Source: Boswellia sacra
Taxonomy: Eukaryota; Streptophyta; Magnoliopsida; Sapindales; Burseraceae
Assembly (NCBI GenBank): GCA_013180625.2
Contig: SNVD02000426.1
Coordinates: 1,149,001-1,213,000, forward strand
Reading direction: 5' to 3'
Length of the DNA: 64,000 nucleotides
A model generated the notes under the pieces. It was not told where the DNA came from, searched no databases, and saw only the letters and a list, made by a program, of their open reading frames with translations. The translations under genes and the position numbers were made by a program. Below, in pieces: positions 10,893-27,700 of this stretch (positions are counted from its first letter, which is position 1; every line of letters starts with the position of its first letter).

Positions 10893-13800
10893 ATGGCATC
10901 CGACATGGAGATGAATGTGGAGGAGCAAGTCCGCGGACGTGAGGAACAACCTCAACCTCAACCACGCCCACAAGGAAAACGAGGTAAGTCCAAAGCTCTC
11001 TCCTCGGAATCCTTAGAGCCTCGTGTTGCTAGCATAGAGCAATCTCTTTCGAGTATGGACAATACTATCGAGGGCCTCTCCGATCGTCTCGAAGGCCTAG
11101 AGACGGATTATGGGGAGATCACCCAAGCGACAAAGTCCACAATACTCGAATTTAGTGAGAATCTCACACGAGAACTCGCTAGCTTACGAAGCTTTGTGGA
11201 GCGTGAGTTGCGTGCCATTCGTGCGGAAGTGGAGGAATCACGCACGGAATGGGAGAAGCACCGTTGCGAATGTGCTAGCCCCTCCTACTCAAGTCCTAAT
11301 GGGCTAAGCAACATGCAAGTGCCAACTCCCGCCACATACCATGGCACTCGCAACGCTACAGAAGTCGAAAACTTCCTATTCGGCTTGGAGCAATATTTCG
11401 AGGCGAAAGGTGTCTATGATGATGCTTCAAGAATAGGCATTGCGCCTACTTTCCTTCGTGATGCAGCCCAATTGTGGTGGCGTCGTAAGCATGGCGACGC
11501 GGGCAAAGGCATCGTCGTCCTTCGCACATGGGAGGACTTTAAGAGAGAGCTACGGAAGCATTTCTCTCCAAGCAATGCGGAAAAGGAGGCAAGGGGTCGC
11601 CTCCGCCGTTTGAAGCAAAGTGGCACCATTCGCGAGTACATCAAAGAATTCACCACAATCATCCTTGAAATTGAAGGTATGTCCGAAAAAGACTCCCTTT
11701 TCTACTTTCTTGATGGGCTAAAGGATTGGGCAAGGGTTGAGCTTGAGAGGCGTGGCGTGCAAAACCTTGATGACGCCATAGCCATAGCCGAATCCCTCGT
11801 TGACTACACATCCCAATCGAAAGAAAGAAAGCCCAACCATGGCAAAGGTGGGGGAGAGCGGAACGCCAAGAAAGGACATGACCGAAGGGATAGTGGGGCG
11901 CGCAAGGCTTTCGGAGGGGACAAACGAGATACGCCTAACAAAGGTAAGTTCGAAGCCCCTAAACCTAAAAGTCCTTGTTTTATATGTGATGGTCCTCATT
12001 GGGTTCGGGATTGCCCAAAGAGGAAGACTCTCAATGCCCTTGCCGCTCAACATGAGGGCGTAAACAATGAAGAGCCACAAGCGGGGATGGGTTCTCTCCG
12101 CACAATTGGTGCACTCAAAAGACCCACATCTATGCAAAAGGGTCTTATGTATGTGAGCGCCACAATCAATGGCAAAGACGTGCGTGCGATGCTTGACACG
12201 GGAGCCACGCACAACTTCATTTCGGAGGACGAGGCCAAACGGCTAGGCCTCAAATACACCAATGGAGGTGGCACCATCAAGGCGGTAAACTCACCCGCCA
12301 AGGCAATCTTGGGAGTGTCCAAGGCAACAACGGTACAACTTGGCACATGGAACGGTAAGCTTGATTTCTCCATTGTTCCCATGGATGATTTTCAAGTAGT
12401 GCTTGGCATGGAATTCTTCGACCAAGTCCATGCTTTCCCCATACCATCTTCCAACTCCCTCAACATACTCGACGGGAGTCATTCATGCATGGTGATGGCG
12501 GAGCGTGCAACAAAAGTTGAAGGCAAAATGCTCTCCGCACTACAATTCAAACGGGGAATGAAGAAGGATCCAAGTTTCCTTGCCACCGTTCGAGAACTAA
12601 ATGATGGAGAGGATGTTGCCATTGCCAAGGACCCAATGCCAAGGCAAATCCAAGCCATCCTTGAGAAATACAAGGATGTCATGCCCCAAGAACTTCCAAA
12701 GAAGTTGCCTCCACGACGGGAAGTGGATCATGAGATCGAGTTGGAGCCCGGTGCAAAGCCTCCAGCCATGGCGCCTTATCGCATGGCGCCACCCGAACTT
12801 GCGGAGTTGAAGAAGCAACTCCAAGATTTACTTGATGCGGGTTACATCCAGCCCTCCAAAGCTCCATATGGTGCACCCGTCCTCTTCCAAAAGAAGAAGG
12901 ATGGATCTCTCCGCATGTGCATCGACTATCGGGCACTCAACAAGGTAACAATCAAAAACAAGTACCCAATACCTTTGATTGCGGAGTTGTTCGACCAACT
13001 TGGGAAGGCTCGATACTTCACCAAGCTTGATTTGAGATCGGGGTACTATCAAGTGCGCATTGCAAAGGGTGACGAACCAAAGACCGCGTGTGTAACAAGG
13101 TACGGTGCTTATGAATTTCTTGTTATGCCATTCGGTCTCACCAATGCACCCGCCACCTTTTGTACTCTCATGAACAAGCTCTTTCATCCCTATCTTGATC
13201 GGTTCGTGGTAGTCTACTTGGATGACATTGTCGTCTATAGCACAACTCTTGAAGAGCATGTGCGACATCTCCAACAAGTCTTCCAAGTCCTCCGCGACAA
13301 CGAGCTTTATGTCAAGAAAGAAAAATGCTCTTTTGCACAACAAGAGGTAGAATTTCTTGGCCATCGAATTCGGGATGGGAAGCTTATGATGGACCAAGCG
13401 AAGGTGAAGGCCATTCAAGAATGGGAGCCTCCAACCAAGGTACCCGAACTTAGATCTTTTCTTGGGCTTGTTAATTATTATCGGCGGTTTATCATGGGCT
13501 ACTCAGCCAAGGCCGCCCCTCTCACGGATCTTCTCAAGAAGAACCGCTCATGGCACTGGTCCGAAAAGTGCCAACATGCCTTCGAAGAACTAAAGAAGGC
13601 CATATGTGAAGAACCGGTGTTGGTGCTACCCGACCACACCAAGCCTTTTGAATTGCACACGGATGCATCCGACTTTGCCATAGGGGGAGTTCTCATACAA
13701 GAAGGGCACCCTATTGCATATGAGAGCCGCAAGCTCAATGATACGGAGCGGAGATATACGGTCCAAGAAAAGGAGATGACCGCCATCATCCATTGCCTAC

Positions 13801-15506
13801 GGGTTTGGCGACACTACTTGCTTGGTTCCCACTTTGTCATCAAAACCGACAATGTGGCAACAAGTTATTTCCAAACTCAAAAGAAGCTCAACCCCAAGCA
13901 AGCAAGATGGCAAGATTTCTTGGCCGAGTTCGATTATAGGCTCGAGTATAAAGCGGGCAAGGCAAATGTTGTGGCCGATGCCCTAAGTCGCAAGGCGGAA
14001 CTTGCCACCCTAAGTGCAAGTCGTCCACAAAGTGTGCTCATTGACCGCATCAAACAAGGCCTAGAGCACGATCCCTTAGCCAAAAATCTCTTGAAGTTGG
14101 CAAGTGAGGGGAAGACACGACGCTTTTGGCTTGATGAAGGCCTACTCCTCACAACCGGGAATCGCTTGTTTGTGCCAAGACATGGGAACTTGCGGAAGGA
14201 AATCATCAAGGAGTGCCACGACTCTAAGTGGGCTGGTCACCCAGGTATGGCACGAACCCTTGCGCTCGTGCAAGATTCTTATTATTGGCCTCAAATGCGG
14301 GAAGACGTGGAAGGCTATGTCAGAACTTGCCTTGTGTGCCAACAAGACAAGGTTGAGTACCAACGTCCAGCGGGTTTGCTAGAACCCCTACCAATTGCGG
14401 AAAGGCCATGGCAAAGTGTGTCGATGGACTTCATCGTAGCCTTGCCAAAATCCGAAGGGTACGGGAGCATCATGGTGGTAGTCGATCGCTTTAGCAAATA
14501 CGCCACCTTCATACCCGTTTCTACGGATTGCACAGCGGACGAAGCCGCTCGAGCATTCCTCAAACATGTAGTGAAGCTATGGGGAGTTCCACAAAACATT
14601 GTAAGTGATCGTGACCCTCGCTTCACCGGTCGATTTTGGGGAGAACTCTTTAAATTGTTGGGGACCGACTTAAGCTTCTCTACAAGCTTTCATCCTCAAA
14701 CTGATGGGCAAACCGAGCGCATAAATGCCTTGCTCGAGTTGTATTTAAGGCATTATGTGAGCGCTCACCAACATGATTGGGCAAAGTTGCTTGATGTTGC
14801 CCAATTCTCTCATAACCTCCAAAGGAGCGAGGCAACGGGCAAGAGTCCCTTCGAGATTGTGACGGGACAACAACCAATGACTCCACATGCCATAGCCTCG
14901 ACATATGGAGGAAAGAGCCCCGCGGCCTACAAGCTTGCAAAGGAGTGGCACGAACAAGCCGACATCACAAGAGCATGCTTGGACAAGGCCGTCAAAAAGA
15001 TGAAGAAGTGGGCGGATACCAAGAGACGGAACCTCACATTTCAAGAGGGGGACTTGGTACTCGTCAAGCTCCTACCCCAACAATTCAAATCACTTCGAAA
15101 AGTGCACAAGGGGTTGGTTCGAAAATACGAGGGTCCTTTCCCAATTGTCAAACGAGTGGGTGAAGTCTCTTACAAGGTACGCTTGCCCCCTAACCTCAAG
15201 ATCCATCCGGTCTTTCATGTGAGCTTCCTCAAGCCCTATCATGAGGACAAGGAGGATCCAAGTCGAAGCGAGTCCAAACGAGCACCCACAGCCGTCGTCA
15301 CCTCATTCGACAAGGACGTGGAGTACATCCTTGCGGATCGAGTGATTCGAAGGAGAGGAGTTCCACCATACACCGAATACTTGGTGAAGTGGAAAAACCT
15401 TCCGGACAGTGAGGCAAGTTGGGAACGCGAAGATCTCTTGTGGCAATTTAGCGAGCACATCCAACGCTACAAGGATGAGAGCGCGCCGAGGACGTCGCGG
15501 AAATAG
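10893..15506 (+). CDS. gag-pol: Gag-Pol polyprotein with C-terminal chromodomain
   Basis: One ORF of 1537 codons starting at the first ATG after the primer site. Residues 1-45 are low-complexity (repeated QP); about 45-130 look like coiled coil; about 170-300 are the retrotransposon Gag domain. A zinc knuckle lies near 361 ([13 protein letters not shown], spacing CX2CX3HX4C). Protease follows near 434 (LDTGA), reverse transcriptase with YLDD near 774 and RNase H (HTDAS) near 922. Integrase has its HHCC finger at about 1108-1150 and catalytic D, D and E near 1178, 1238 and 1273. The chromodomain at about 1475-1530 includes [17 protein letters not shown]. There is no stop or frameshift, and gag and pol share one frame. 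The chromodomain probably steers integration through bound histone marks. Confidence 0.97.
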   Translation: MASDMEMNVEEQVRGREEQPQPQPRPQGKRGKSKALSSESLEPRVASIEQSLSSMDNTIEGLSDRLEGLETDYGEITQATKSTILEFSENLTRELASLRSFVERELRAIRAEVEESRTEWEKHRCECASPSYSSPNGLSNMQVPTPATYHGTRNATEVENFLFGLEQYFEAKGVYDDASRIGIAPTFLRDAAQLWWRRKHGDAGKGIVVLRTWEDFKRELRKHFSPSNAEKEARGRLRRLKQSGTIREYIKEFTTIILEIEGMSEKDSLFYFLDGLKDWARVELERRGVQNLDDAIAIAESLVDYTSQSKERKPNHGKGGGERNAKKGHDRRDSGARKAFGGDKRDTPNKGKFEAPKPKSPCFICDGPHWVRDCPKRKTLNALAAQHEGVNNEEPQAGMGSLRTIGALKRPTSMQKGLMYVSATINGKDVRAMLDTGATHNFISEDEAKRLGLKYTNGGGTIKAVNSPAKAILGVSKATTVQLGTWNGKLDFSIVPMDDFQVVLGMEFFDQVHAFPIPSSNSLNILDGSHSCMVMAERATKVEGKMLSALQFKRGMKKDPSFLATVRELNDGEDVAIAKDPMPRQIQAILEKYKDVMPQELPKKLPPRREVDHEIELEPGAKPPAMAPYRMAPPELAELKKQLQDLLDAGYIQPSKAPYGAPVLFQKKKDGSLRMCIDYRALNKVTIKNKYPIPLIAELFDQLGKARYFTKLDLRSGYYQVRIAKGDEPKTACVTRYGAYEFLVMPFGLTNAPATFCTLMNKLFHPYLDRFVVVYLDDIVVYSTTLEEHVRHLQQVFQVLRDNELYVKKEKCSFAQQEVEFLGHRIRDGKLMMDQAKVKAIQEWEPPTKVPELRSFLGLVNYYRRFIMGYSAKAAPLTDLLKKNRSWHWSEKCQHAFEELKKAICEEPVLVLPDHTKPFELHTDASDFAIGGVLIQEGHPIAYESRKLNDTERRYTVQEKEMTAIIHCLRVWRHYLLGSHFVIKTDNVATSYFQTQKKLNPKQARWQDFLAEFDYRLEYKAGKANVVADALSRKAELATLSASRPQSVLIDRIKQGLEHDPLAKNLLKLASEGKTRRFWLDEGLLLTTGNRLFVPRHGNLRKEIIKECHDSKWAGHPGMARTLALVQDSYYWPQMREDVEGYVRTCLVCQQDKVEYQRPAGLLEPLPIAERPWQSVSMDFIVALPKSEGYGSIMVVVDRFSKYATFIPVSTDCTADEAARAFLKHVVKLWGVPQNIVSDRDPRFTGRFWGELFKLLGTDLSFSTSFHPQTDGQTERINALLELYLRHYVSAHQHDWAKLLDVAQFSHNLQRSEATGKSPFEIVTGQQPMTPHAIASTYGGKSPAAYKLAKEWHEQADITRACLDKAVKKMKKWADTKRRNLTFQEGDLVLVKLLPQQFKSLRKVHKGLVRKYEGPFPIVKRVGEVSYKVRLPPNLKIHPVFHVSFLKPYHEDKEDPSRSESKRAPTAVVTSFDKDVEYILADRVIRRRGVPPYTEYLVKWKNLPDSEASWEREDLLWQFSEHIQRYKDESAPRTSRK

Positions 15507-15517
15507 GTGGGGGAGGA
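15505..15517 (+). other. Polypurine tract of the gypsy element
   Basis: AGGTGGGGGAGGA lies directly before the 3' LTR, partly overlapping the stop codon region of gag-pol. It would prime plus-strand synthesis. Confidence 0.8.
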
Positions 15518-16047
15518 TGTCACAGCCCGCCCAATTTGCTTGCTAGAGTGGCCCAAAATGTGCACAAAGGCTTGGCCCGATTTCTAGAAGACTTGCAACC
15601 CAAGCCCATTTTCTAGAAACTCTAAGCAAGTCAAATATGTACAACTCTCACATGTAAATATACAATGTCAAAGGTAGTTCACCTACCTCACCCAAATTAG
15701 GTAGGACTCATTTATGGCCATTGGATGTATTGAATCCTAGCCATTCATTTGGGAGGTGGATTAGTATAAATACCCCTCCAAGGCTCATTTGTAAGCATCC
15801 AAGCTAATTCAAGCAATTACAATACAAAGCATTGTAAGAGTTCTCTTGTGTAATACAAAGCTCATTTGTATTAGCAATACTTGCCTCTAAGTTCCATCTC
15901 TTCTTCTAGCCTCTAAAGCTCTTTTGGCTCAACGGACCTAACTTCTCCTTGAGCGAGAAGCAAACTTCAAGGCTTACTTAGCAACTTTCGGGTTCAAGTT
16001 GTCTAAGTACCGCACGAGCAGCTGCGCTAAACTCTAAGCTCGTGACA
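15518..16047 (+). repeat. 3' LTR of the gypsy element
   Basis: Identical in length (530 bp) to the 5' LTR and different at six positions by eye: in the cttggCccg, aagCccatt, ttcAcctacc, tttgTatt, acggAccta and taagtAccg contexts, with the variable base in capitals. Confidence 0.96.
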
Positions 16048-16051
16048 TTTT

Positions 16052-16807
16052 ACTTTGAAATTAGTTACGTACGTAGGTAAGCTACTTAAATGTTGCGTGC
16101 CAACAAGGAAGCTATTGGCTGTTCAAAGTTTTCCCAACGGCCTCCGTGCGCATTGAGTCATTGACCAAAACGGGAAAAAGTACATATTAAATAAGAATTT
16201 TCAAAATCCACGAGGTCCTCTTCTCATTTAAATTTATTACGAACATGATAGGTATATTTTTAATTGCTAAGATAATATTTATTTCTCTACGTTTCATAAA
16301 CTACAACCAAGGGTTTTACCTATTGTTATCAGTTCCCAAATAAAATAATTCATTTTGACATATCTTCTCTAACGAAGAATCAGTGATGCACTGAGAGTCC
16401 CATATCTTGATTACCAGACGTGCCAGTTCCATTGGGTAAAAGGAGAATAACACATGGTCACATGCATCCAAATTAAATAATAAGGGTTATAATCAAATGA
16501 AGAAAAAAAAAACTGATATTATTAGATTATGAGTCACTTTGTTGTAATTTTTTTTTCCTATATTCAATCGAGATCATAAAAAGTACTATTTAAAAACATA
16601 ATAATAGAAGAAAAATATGAAAATCATAATATCTGAAAAGCATAACCTATTTTTAATAAATGAATATAACTCAAAAAATGAGTGTATTTTAACTAAAAAA
16701 TTAATTATTAATTTTAATCATTAAATAATAGAATGTTATAACATAGTATTATCGGTCTGTATTGTAAATAGGAAAGGCAAAGTATACCGTAGAGATTTGC
16801 TTCTATT
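16052..16807. other. Intergenic stretch
   Basis: AT-rich with no coding region or clear repeat on either strand. Confidence 0.5.
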
Positions 16808-17309
16808 AGGGTGGGTATGATGAGAGTTTTCATAAGGATAGAACAAAATTATAATCTCCTTATTTTAGATGGAGTAGGGACGGGTTTACGACTCTCCACC
16901 TCATTGCAGTCCTACACCTAAATATCATTATATAAAAATATAAAATATTTTTTATTTTTATTTTTATTTAATAAACTATCACGTATAAAAAGATATAAAC
17001 ATATAAATACTTTTTTTATTTAACATGTAATATATTAATTATTATAAAATTATATCATTCTCTACAAATAAAATTTTATTTTATTTTATTAAAATCTTAA
17101 ATTTAATTATATAAAAAGTTTTGGTACGAGAAATGAAGTAGAGTTGGAAAAAGCACGTCACGCAGAAAGATTTCCCGTCTCTGTCTCGCCCTACCCTAAA
17201 AAAAATGGAGAATAGAGAGAGGAGAAAGGTTAAATTGAATAATGGAGTGACAGATAAGATAAGGAGGGCCTCCCTGCCCCGGCCCTGCCCCTGCCCCATT
17301 GCCACCCCT
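16808..17309 (-). mobile_element. MITE-like element, family A copy 2, inverted
   Basis: Read on the minus strand it starts AGGGGTGGCAATGGGGCAGG and is homologous to the element at 1548-2014 through most of its length, including ATTCAATTTAACC, TATATAATTAAATT, TTTATATTTTTATA and a distal GTAAACCC(A/G)TCC block. Length about 500 bp, no coding capacity. AT-rich centre with GC-rich ends. Confidence 0.65.
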
Positions 17310-19542
17310 TAGTACATGTACATGACGAAAGAAGCGAAACGGGCTCAGAAAAAGTCTGGCCTTGTTTGTAAGCAGTCACCGTCAAGTAGAAACCCAATAG
17401 ATTTGCGGGTCGTCTCATCAGTGCCAAAGCCAATACAGATACAATGATCGATGGAAACACTGGGCGTCCCCACTAAAACTCAATTCGAAGCCTAGTTCCT
17501 TGTTAGTCTTCCAAGTACATGCAGTTTCCAACTCCCTTACGCTCAGTCCTGGCCGTGTAATGTGAAGTATGGCCCCCACATTTGGACCACATCACATTGT
17601 TTGTCAGAAGAAGATAACAATTGACAACTGACCTTGCTCTTAAATTTGCTCCAGTCAATCACAAATTCACAGCCTCGACTCTCTCCGATGGGAAGCCATA
17701 TTTGGCCATGCGTATCTATCAATTTTATCACTTCCTCATCTAGTACTCATTCGATAGTTGAGCTTTATTTCTCATTTATAGATACTAGCTCCTGGCTGGT
17801 TTGATGCCAGCGGCCGGATTTAGTTTTCAAGCCCATGATCATGGTATATTAAACTTGACACTTGGTTATAGATTGTGGCGATTTGGTAGATCTACACGTC
17901 ATCACATTATTAGGTTTCATCCAAATTTGCCTCCATTTTAGGGTATGTCCATGTTGTTTCATTCTATCAACTTCTACAATTAGCTAGGTTTTCTTGGTAG
18001 ATTTTACTATTTTTTAGTTCAAAGAAAAACAAAAGCTTGTATAACGTGGTTGAGGAGCTAACACAATACACAGTTGAAACCTGATTTATTGCTTTGCACA
18101 TTCTAGCAGTATCTATGGAAAGATACAGAATATCCATGGTTCCCTTGTCTCCCTCAACGATGAAAATAAAAATAAAAGCTTTTAAAAAAATGCGCACATA
18201 ATGCACCGTATAATTGCAAAACATATATATTATATATATTATTCCTCACATGTGGTGGCCAATAATAGCTCTTAACTATATAATAATAAGTTAATAATTA
18301 ATATACAGGACGAAATCTGGCTATCTCAACCCAAAATCTGAAAGCCATCTACAATGCCCCACTACATGCCAAGTAAGATTTGAAGTCTTTATTATACGTG
18401 TTGAAATAGTATTGCCCGAGTGACGGCTCCGATCCCCAGAAAGGTTTTGTTTAATATTGTACGAAATAAACCCCAGATTAGGTGAACTTCCCCTTGTCAC
18501 TTTTCACAAATGGTTTTGCTCGAACATGCACATTCTCCGCTATTAGTTTAATAGAGTTTTTTTTCACCTTTTTGATAGACATTCCACTTAAAAAAACGCT
18601 AGCTTTACAATAGATAAATTGTAAGTGGATTTGTCAATTATTGGTCTGCAAAGCCAAAACCTTGATGAGGTCGGAGAGAATGTTAAATTGAAACATAAAA
18701 TAAGGTCCATTCAAAATCACATAGGATTCTAATCCACCTTGCCACATGTTGCTTGTCACTTTTTTCTTGAGTTATCACAAAAGCATTAAGATGTGAGAAC
18801 CTTCCCTCCCTATCATAAGAGTCCGAGGTGGGTGGGGGGGTCATGTGAGTGGGACACAATGAGACTTAAACTCTAATTCTAAAGAGGGGTTGATGGCAGA
18901 GACCCAGAAAAGGTAGTGGGCCGTTTCTGTGGCTTAAGCTTATGTGGGGTTATCTGTTTCAGTCAATCAACAACCATGAGAGAGAGCTAGCCAGCATCCG
19001 TGCAGCATCTTCTTGCTATTGAAAAGGATTTACCTTTGCTTTGTGTTTGACAAACTTTTGGGTGCTTAGCTAGATTTTGACTTGTATTTGTCATTCCCAC
19101 ACCACGCATGAACATGAACAGTATACTATACTGCAATTTTGGGAGCACAAGCTAGAAGAAAATATGATATACAGAAAAACCCAGATCCTCTCCATCACTA
19201 TATACATACATAAGTAACATAACTTGTAATAAAAATTTATATATGTAGACTTAGCTTGGAGTACGCAAAATAGCAGAGAGAAGCAAAGCATGAAACATTA
19301 CAAAACATGTGCCAAGGAGATCATGATGGGAAAATAGATAAAGAGAGTTGGAGAAAAATCATAAAAAGGCTGCTAAAATGTCAAATTTATTTATTTATAA
19401 TGAAACTCTGTACATAAACTGATCCTAGCCAGGACTGCAAGAGGCCTAAAATAAACGAAAAACTAGAAGTACAAAACAAACAAAAACTAAAAAAACAAGT
19501 AGCGACGCGTTGAAGAAGCTAGGCTAGCCAAAATGATGATCA
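17310..19542. other. Intergenic stretch downstream of the SMR-like gene
   Basis: No protein-coding evidence on either strand. About 19330-19542 is probably the 3' untranslated region of the minus-strand SMR-like gene, since AT-rich sequence with TTTATT words (inverse of poly-A signals) occurs near 19385-19400. The remainder shows nothing recognisable. Confidence 0.45.
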
Positions 19543-19881
19543 TCAGTTAGCCCTTTCAACATGGCGTATAAATACAGTTTCCAAATCTGGAGGATTAAAG
19601 AACTCCCTCACGCCACTATAATTACACTTCAAAGTAGATTTTCTTTTCCTAGGAGCCGGTGGACACGTCAACTTCGCCGGAATTCTCGCTTCTTCGCTCG
19701 TAGGAGTCGTCGAGCACTCTTCATCTTCACCATTACTATCCACTAATTCTTTCTCCACACTAGGGTTCGTGTATATCTTTTTCAACGGAGCTCGTAAGGG
19801 AATTCCAGCAATAACCCATCTCTTTCCTTCTGCTTCTAACGTCCCTCCATCAACCTGATGAGGCTTTCCTGACAACCCCAT
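19543..19881 (-). CDS. SMR8: SIAMESE-related CDK inhibitor, SMR6/SMR8-like
   Basis: A 112-aa protein from an intronless frame. SMR proteins bind cyclin-CDK complexes in the nucleus and block mitosis, promoting endoreduplication or arrest. Visible here: an N-terminal block typical of the SMR6/SMR8 subgroup (QVDGG at 9-13, [11 protein letters not shown] at 20-30), an acidic stretch (43-55), a TTPTSEE block with a possible CDK phosphorylation site (58-64), the family core [15 protein letters not shown] (67-81, also basic enough for nuclear import) and the C-terminal [13 protein letters not shown] (92-104). The ATG at 19881 gives the expected family length. An upstream in-frame ATG at 20091 would add 70 residues of hydrophobic and basic sequence not seen in SMRs. 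SMR6 is the alternative assignment. Confidence 0.88.
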   Translation of the reverse strand: MGLSGKPHQVDGGTLEAEGKRWVIAGIPLRAPLKKIYTNPSVEKELVDSNGEDEECSTTPTSEEARIPAKLTCPPAPRKRKSTLKCNYSGVREFFNPPDLETVFIRHVERAN

Positions 19882-21151
19882 ATCTGGGAGAAAGCAAGCA
19901 AGCAAAAATCTACAAAATTTCAAGTGTAATATAAGAGAGGGAATATCGAATAAAGAAGAAACGAATAAAGATAACAGAAGGATGACTTTTTTTTGTTCTT
20001 CCTTTCTGTGTAGGGATTGGTAGAGAATCAAACGAAACCAGGATGAAAGATCAGAAAAGAAGTATGAAAAAGAAGATTTTTTTTTTTTCAAGTTATCAAA
20101 CGGGGCTGCTTCTGTTGCTTCAGTGAAAGCGCTTTTAAGAGCTAGAAGCAGCCAATGCTATAAGTCATGAGAGAAAGCAAGACGTGGAGAGCGTAATGTA
20201 AAAGGCTTTTAATATTACAAGGGGAAATAATAAAATGCGTGTTCTCTCAATCGCAAATGTCAAAGTTCAATGTTTCAAACTTGCATTATCTCTCTTTCAA
20301 TGAGGGAAGAAGGAGAGGAGAGAGAAAAAGGGAACCCGAGGAAACTTGTGACATAAGCTGAGTCTATAATTGATTTTTTATGTATTATATATTAATTTAA
20401 AAAGGAGGAATAGTAAGGGGAGAAAGGTTGCCCGTGAGAATAGCTGACCGCGGGCAGCAATGAAGGGATTGACTTGGATTTTGGCGCCAATTTTTTTGGG
20501 TTGGGCCCATCGGGATCATCAACCGTCGTTGTAATTTATTCCCAATCCCGTTCCCTTTTTATTTTTTTGACATCCCACCATGGCCCCTTGACGTTGATCC
20601 CTTTTTTCTTATTTAATAATATTACACTTTCGACCTTTTATATTTCCTTTTTTTGATATGACGTTAAAAAAATCAATAGATAATAATTATCATTATTTTT
20701 TTATTTATTTTTCAAAATTAATATTCATAATATTAATTGTCTTAAGGTAAATAATATAATAAGATTAGCTTTATATAAGATATTACTCTTTCTATTTATA
20801 TACTTGATAGTGACATTGGGCTTGCACATGTAGGCTGACTCAGCACCTAAGCCTAGACTGGAATGTAATAAATCATGTAGCATCTAGTGGCCAAATCATT
20901 TGTTTTGCAAAATTTATGAGGTTGTATGCGGGATCTCGTGCATTGATGATGATTTTAAATATGCATTAATTTGTTAATTTTTCTAAACCTACTGAAGAAA
21001 CTGGGTTTTTCAATTTTAGGTAAAGACAAGTCTTTTTTTTTCTTTACAAAAATATTCAGTAAATACTTCTAATTAACAGATTACATTAATCTTAAGTTAA
21101 CATGAAAGGACTAAAATTAAAATTTCATGATGATCATATGAGGGCTTTAGC
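19882..21151. other. 5' flank of the SMR-like gene and intergenic stretch
   Basis: Immediately upstream (19882 to about 20180) is a CT/GA-rich stretch, likely the 5' leader of the minus-strand SMR-like gene. Beyond it, to 21151, I see AT-rich DNA without coding potential. Confidence 0.4.
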
Positions 21152-21462
21152 TAGGGTGCATCGGCTGTACCGGTGCACCCATTTTCTAATTTTTTATAAA
21201 ATTAACGTAAAAGTCGTAAATTTTGGTGTAAAAGTTGTAAATGTAAAAAAAAAAGTTGTAAATAAAATTTTTTTATTTTTTATAAAATTAGTGTAAAAGT
21301 TGTAAATCTTTATATAAAAATCGTAAATATTAAAATGATTCATTTACTACTTTTTTTTTGCATTTACAATTTTTATACAAAGACTTACAATTTTTACACT
21401 ATGTTTACAAAAAATTAAAAAATGAATGTACGGTACATTGGTTGTACCGTAGTATGACCCCC
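21152..21462. mobile_element. MITE with long inverted repeats
   Basis: The left half (TGCATCGGCTGTACCGGTGC, then GTGTAAAAGTTGTAAAT) is mirrored by the right half (TTTACAATTTTTATAC, then GTACATTGGTTGTACCGTA). The arms pair over about 120-150 bp and repeat the words GTAAA(A/T)TTGTAAAT. The predicted hairpin covers almost the whole element. No coding capacity. Confidence 0.65.
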
Positions 21463-22560
21463 ATATGAGAGATTGATGCTCATTGCTTCCAAATTTAATT
21501 ATATTTGTATTACATTTATTTAATGATAAAATAATATTTTACTTATAAAAATTGTATATAAAATTTATATATAAAGTTGATATAGCATCACCCATTCAAT
21601 ACCATATGATTTATCAGTATTTATTACGTTAATAATTCATATTAATCTTTTCATTCATTTAATGTTACATCAATTTTGTCTACGGACTTTATAAATATTT
21701 ATTGTTAAAGATATCATTCACGCAGAAGAAGAATGTATTTGACAGGGATTTAAACGTGTTGATTATTTTTGAAACAAACATTTATATAATTATTTTTTAA
21801 AAATGGATTCCAAATATAAAATCAAAATAGACCCAATATTTTAAACATTGAATTCTTTAATGTCATTTTTATCATAAAATCATATTGTGAAGAATATCAA
21901 AATTATGATTTCAAAATGGAAACAAATTTTCAAATTTACAGATAGAAAAGCAAAAGTAAGTGGAGACGAGACGAGCAATAGCAGCAATGGCCATGCAAAA
22001 ACAAAAAACAAAAAAGTAGTGCCACATGCAAAAGTAACTTTTATATATTCGAATATATGGCAAATGCTTTTAGATTTCAGAATACTTCCAGTACGATAGG
22101 CCATAACAAATGTCGAAGCACGTTGATACACGTCCAATCACGCACTTCTGCCGGAGTCCCTTTTGTTTGGAGTAGCTTTTGAGAGGGTTTATAATTTGGC
22201 AATGAACGAATCGACCGAGCGTAGTCAATTGTCTTGCGCAACAGCTCCAATGGATTTTTGTTTTATTTTATTTTATTTTTAAACAGAAAATATAGCCACT
22301 TAAAGTTACAACTTTAACAATCATAATCTGTCTCAGCGAGAAATGCTTGCAAACTCCCTATGTTACTCTATAATTTCTTGTGACTTCAATTTTGATAATT
22401 GATTGTTAATAGTTTTCCAAGCACGTGTCAATCCATAAATGGACAGTAAAAAGAAAAGTGCTGTTAACATTTCTCTTGTTTCAGCAATTTTTTCTTTCCC
22501 ATTGGAACAGCCCATGTGCAATACCTGAACACTGATCCCTAGGCTATGTTATATTGGCCT
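21463..22560. other. Intergenic stretch
   Basis: AT-rich, no coding region supported. The end nearest 22560 probably borders the 3' untranslated region of the aminotransferase gene. Confidence 0.45.
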
Positions 22561-22825
22561 TAATTGGTTTCTGGTGTTGGTTGTGTAGCATATGCTTACA
22601 GATCTAGCTTCAACATAGAGTTGCAGAGACCACTGACATATCTGAGGGCCAACAGAACCATAATTCAAAGAGAAAGTAGAAGAAAGGAAACAGGTAATGG
22701 AAACAGTACAAATACACAAGGACAAATCTTCAATTTACAGAAGTTTTAGCCAAGTAGTAAGGGGGCTAAAGATAAAGAGTTGCAGGGCTGATATAATACA
22801 TTTGTTGGGAATTTGAGGACAATGC

Positions 22826-26886
<4,061 letters not shown>

Positions 26887-27700
26887 GATGTACTGATCGC
26901 CTTCTTGCAAAATTTTACCTAATCCAAAAGGGGCTTCAGCGCAACCTACATGCACAAATTTCAAAGGAAACATGGGAGCGAAGCGAAAATAAGCCAACAC
27001 AAACAGATCATGACAAATCAAGGTAACACCTTATACATAGAAATTTTGTTGTAGACAATATTTAATTGATTATCATACGTTAGATACAAAATGCGTAAGC
27101 AATAATATTTCCAGTCATTAGTTAATATGAAATGTTTTAAAGGTCCTCAATTAAAGCAAATCAATGAAATGTTAATCTTATTCGGAACCGTAAAATCAAC
27201 CCAGATCAAATTCAAGCTAGAAATTTAGATAAAATAATAATAATTGAAAAAAAATGTAGATTCTCAGAAGCTTCCTCTAGACACGAACAAATAACATCAG
27301 ACTCAGCATAACAGACTTCCAAATTAATGTTCTTTTACGATGAAACAATCAAAGCAAACGAGAAATCATAATTAACTAAGGAAACAAAAGAGGGACAATG
27401 ATCAATCGCTCAAAATAGGAAATATAAAAATTAAAAAAAAATCATAAATATTGAAGAAATCAGTACCCGTTTAACAGTCCCTAATCTATGAAACAAACCC
27501 AGTTCACTAACATAAATCATGAACTATAATCGTGATTTCATGGGATTTTCATACAGATCCTCTACAGTTAAGGTAGTTAATTACCTGGAAAGTTAAACCG
27601 AGCCGAGAGTTTGCTCGAGTTGTGGGCTCACTTCAGTTGAAGTCAAGTGTCATAAGAAACGTGCGCACACAGAACTGCACACACTAGTGAAGCCAGTGTT
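26887..27700 (-). other. 5' untranslated region of GGT with a leader intron
   Basis: The first coding exon continues upstream to 26945, where an acceptor (TGTAG) follows a leader intron. The matching donor is at 27584-27583 (CCAG then GTAATT), so the intron is 26946-27584, 639 bp. The first leader exon starts near 27650-27700. Leader introns often raise expression in plants; here that is inference. Confidence 0.6.

Larger units (their letters stand above)
10328..16047 (+). mobile_element. Ty3/gypsy chromovirus LTR retrotransposon, complete
   Basis: A 5720-bp element with two 530-bp LTRs, an initiator-Met tRNA primer site, one uninterrupted gag-pol ORF and a purine tract in the expected order. 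The integrase ends in a chromodomain, which places it among plant chromoviruses; the small size fits the compact lineages such as Reina, but I cannot assign the clade. The LTRs differ at six positions by my reading (about 1.1 percent), so the insertion is recent, and all motifs needed for movement appear present. Confidence 0.97.

Noticed and set aside
11414..15460. Numerous minus-strand frames inside gag-pol
   Set aside because: Antisense shadows of the 1537-codon ORF without recognisable domains.
10323..16052. 5-bp target duplication for the gypsy element
   Set aside because: Only four T bases match; the fifth position is C on the left and A on the right.
19882..20091. In-frame upstream ATG that would extend the SMR-like protein by 70 residues
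   Set aside because: The extension is hydrophobic and basic, unlike any SMR, while the shorter form has the family's usual start and length.
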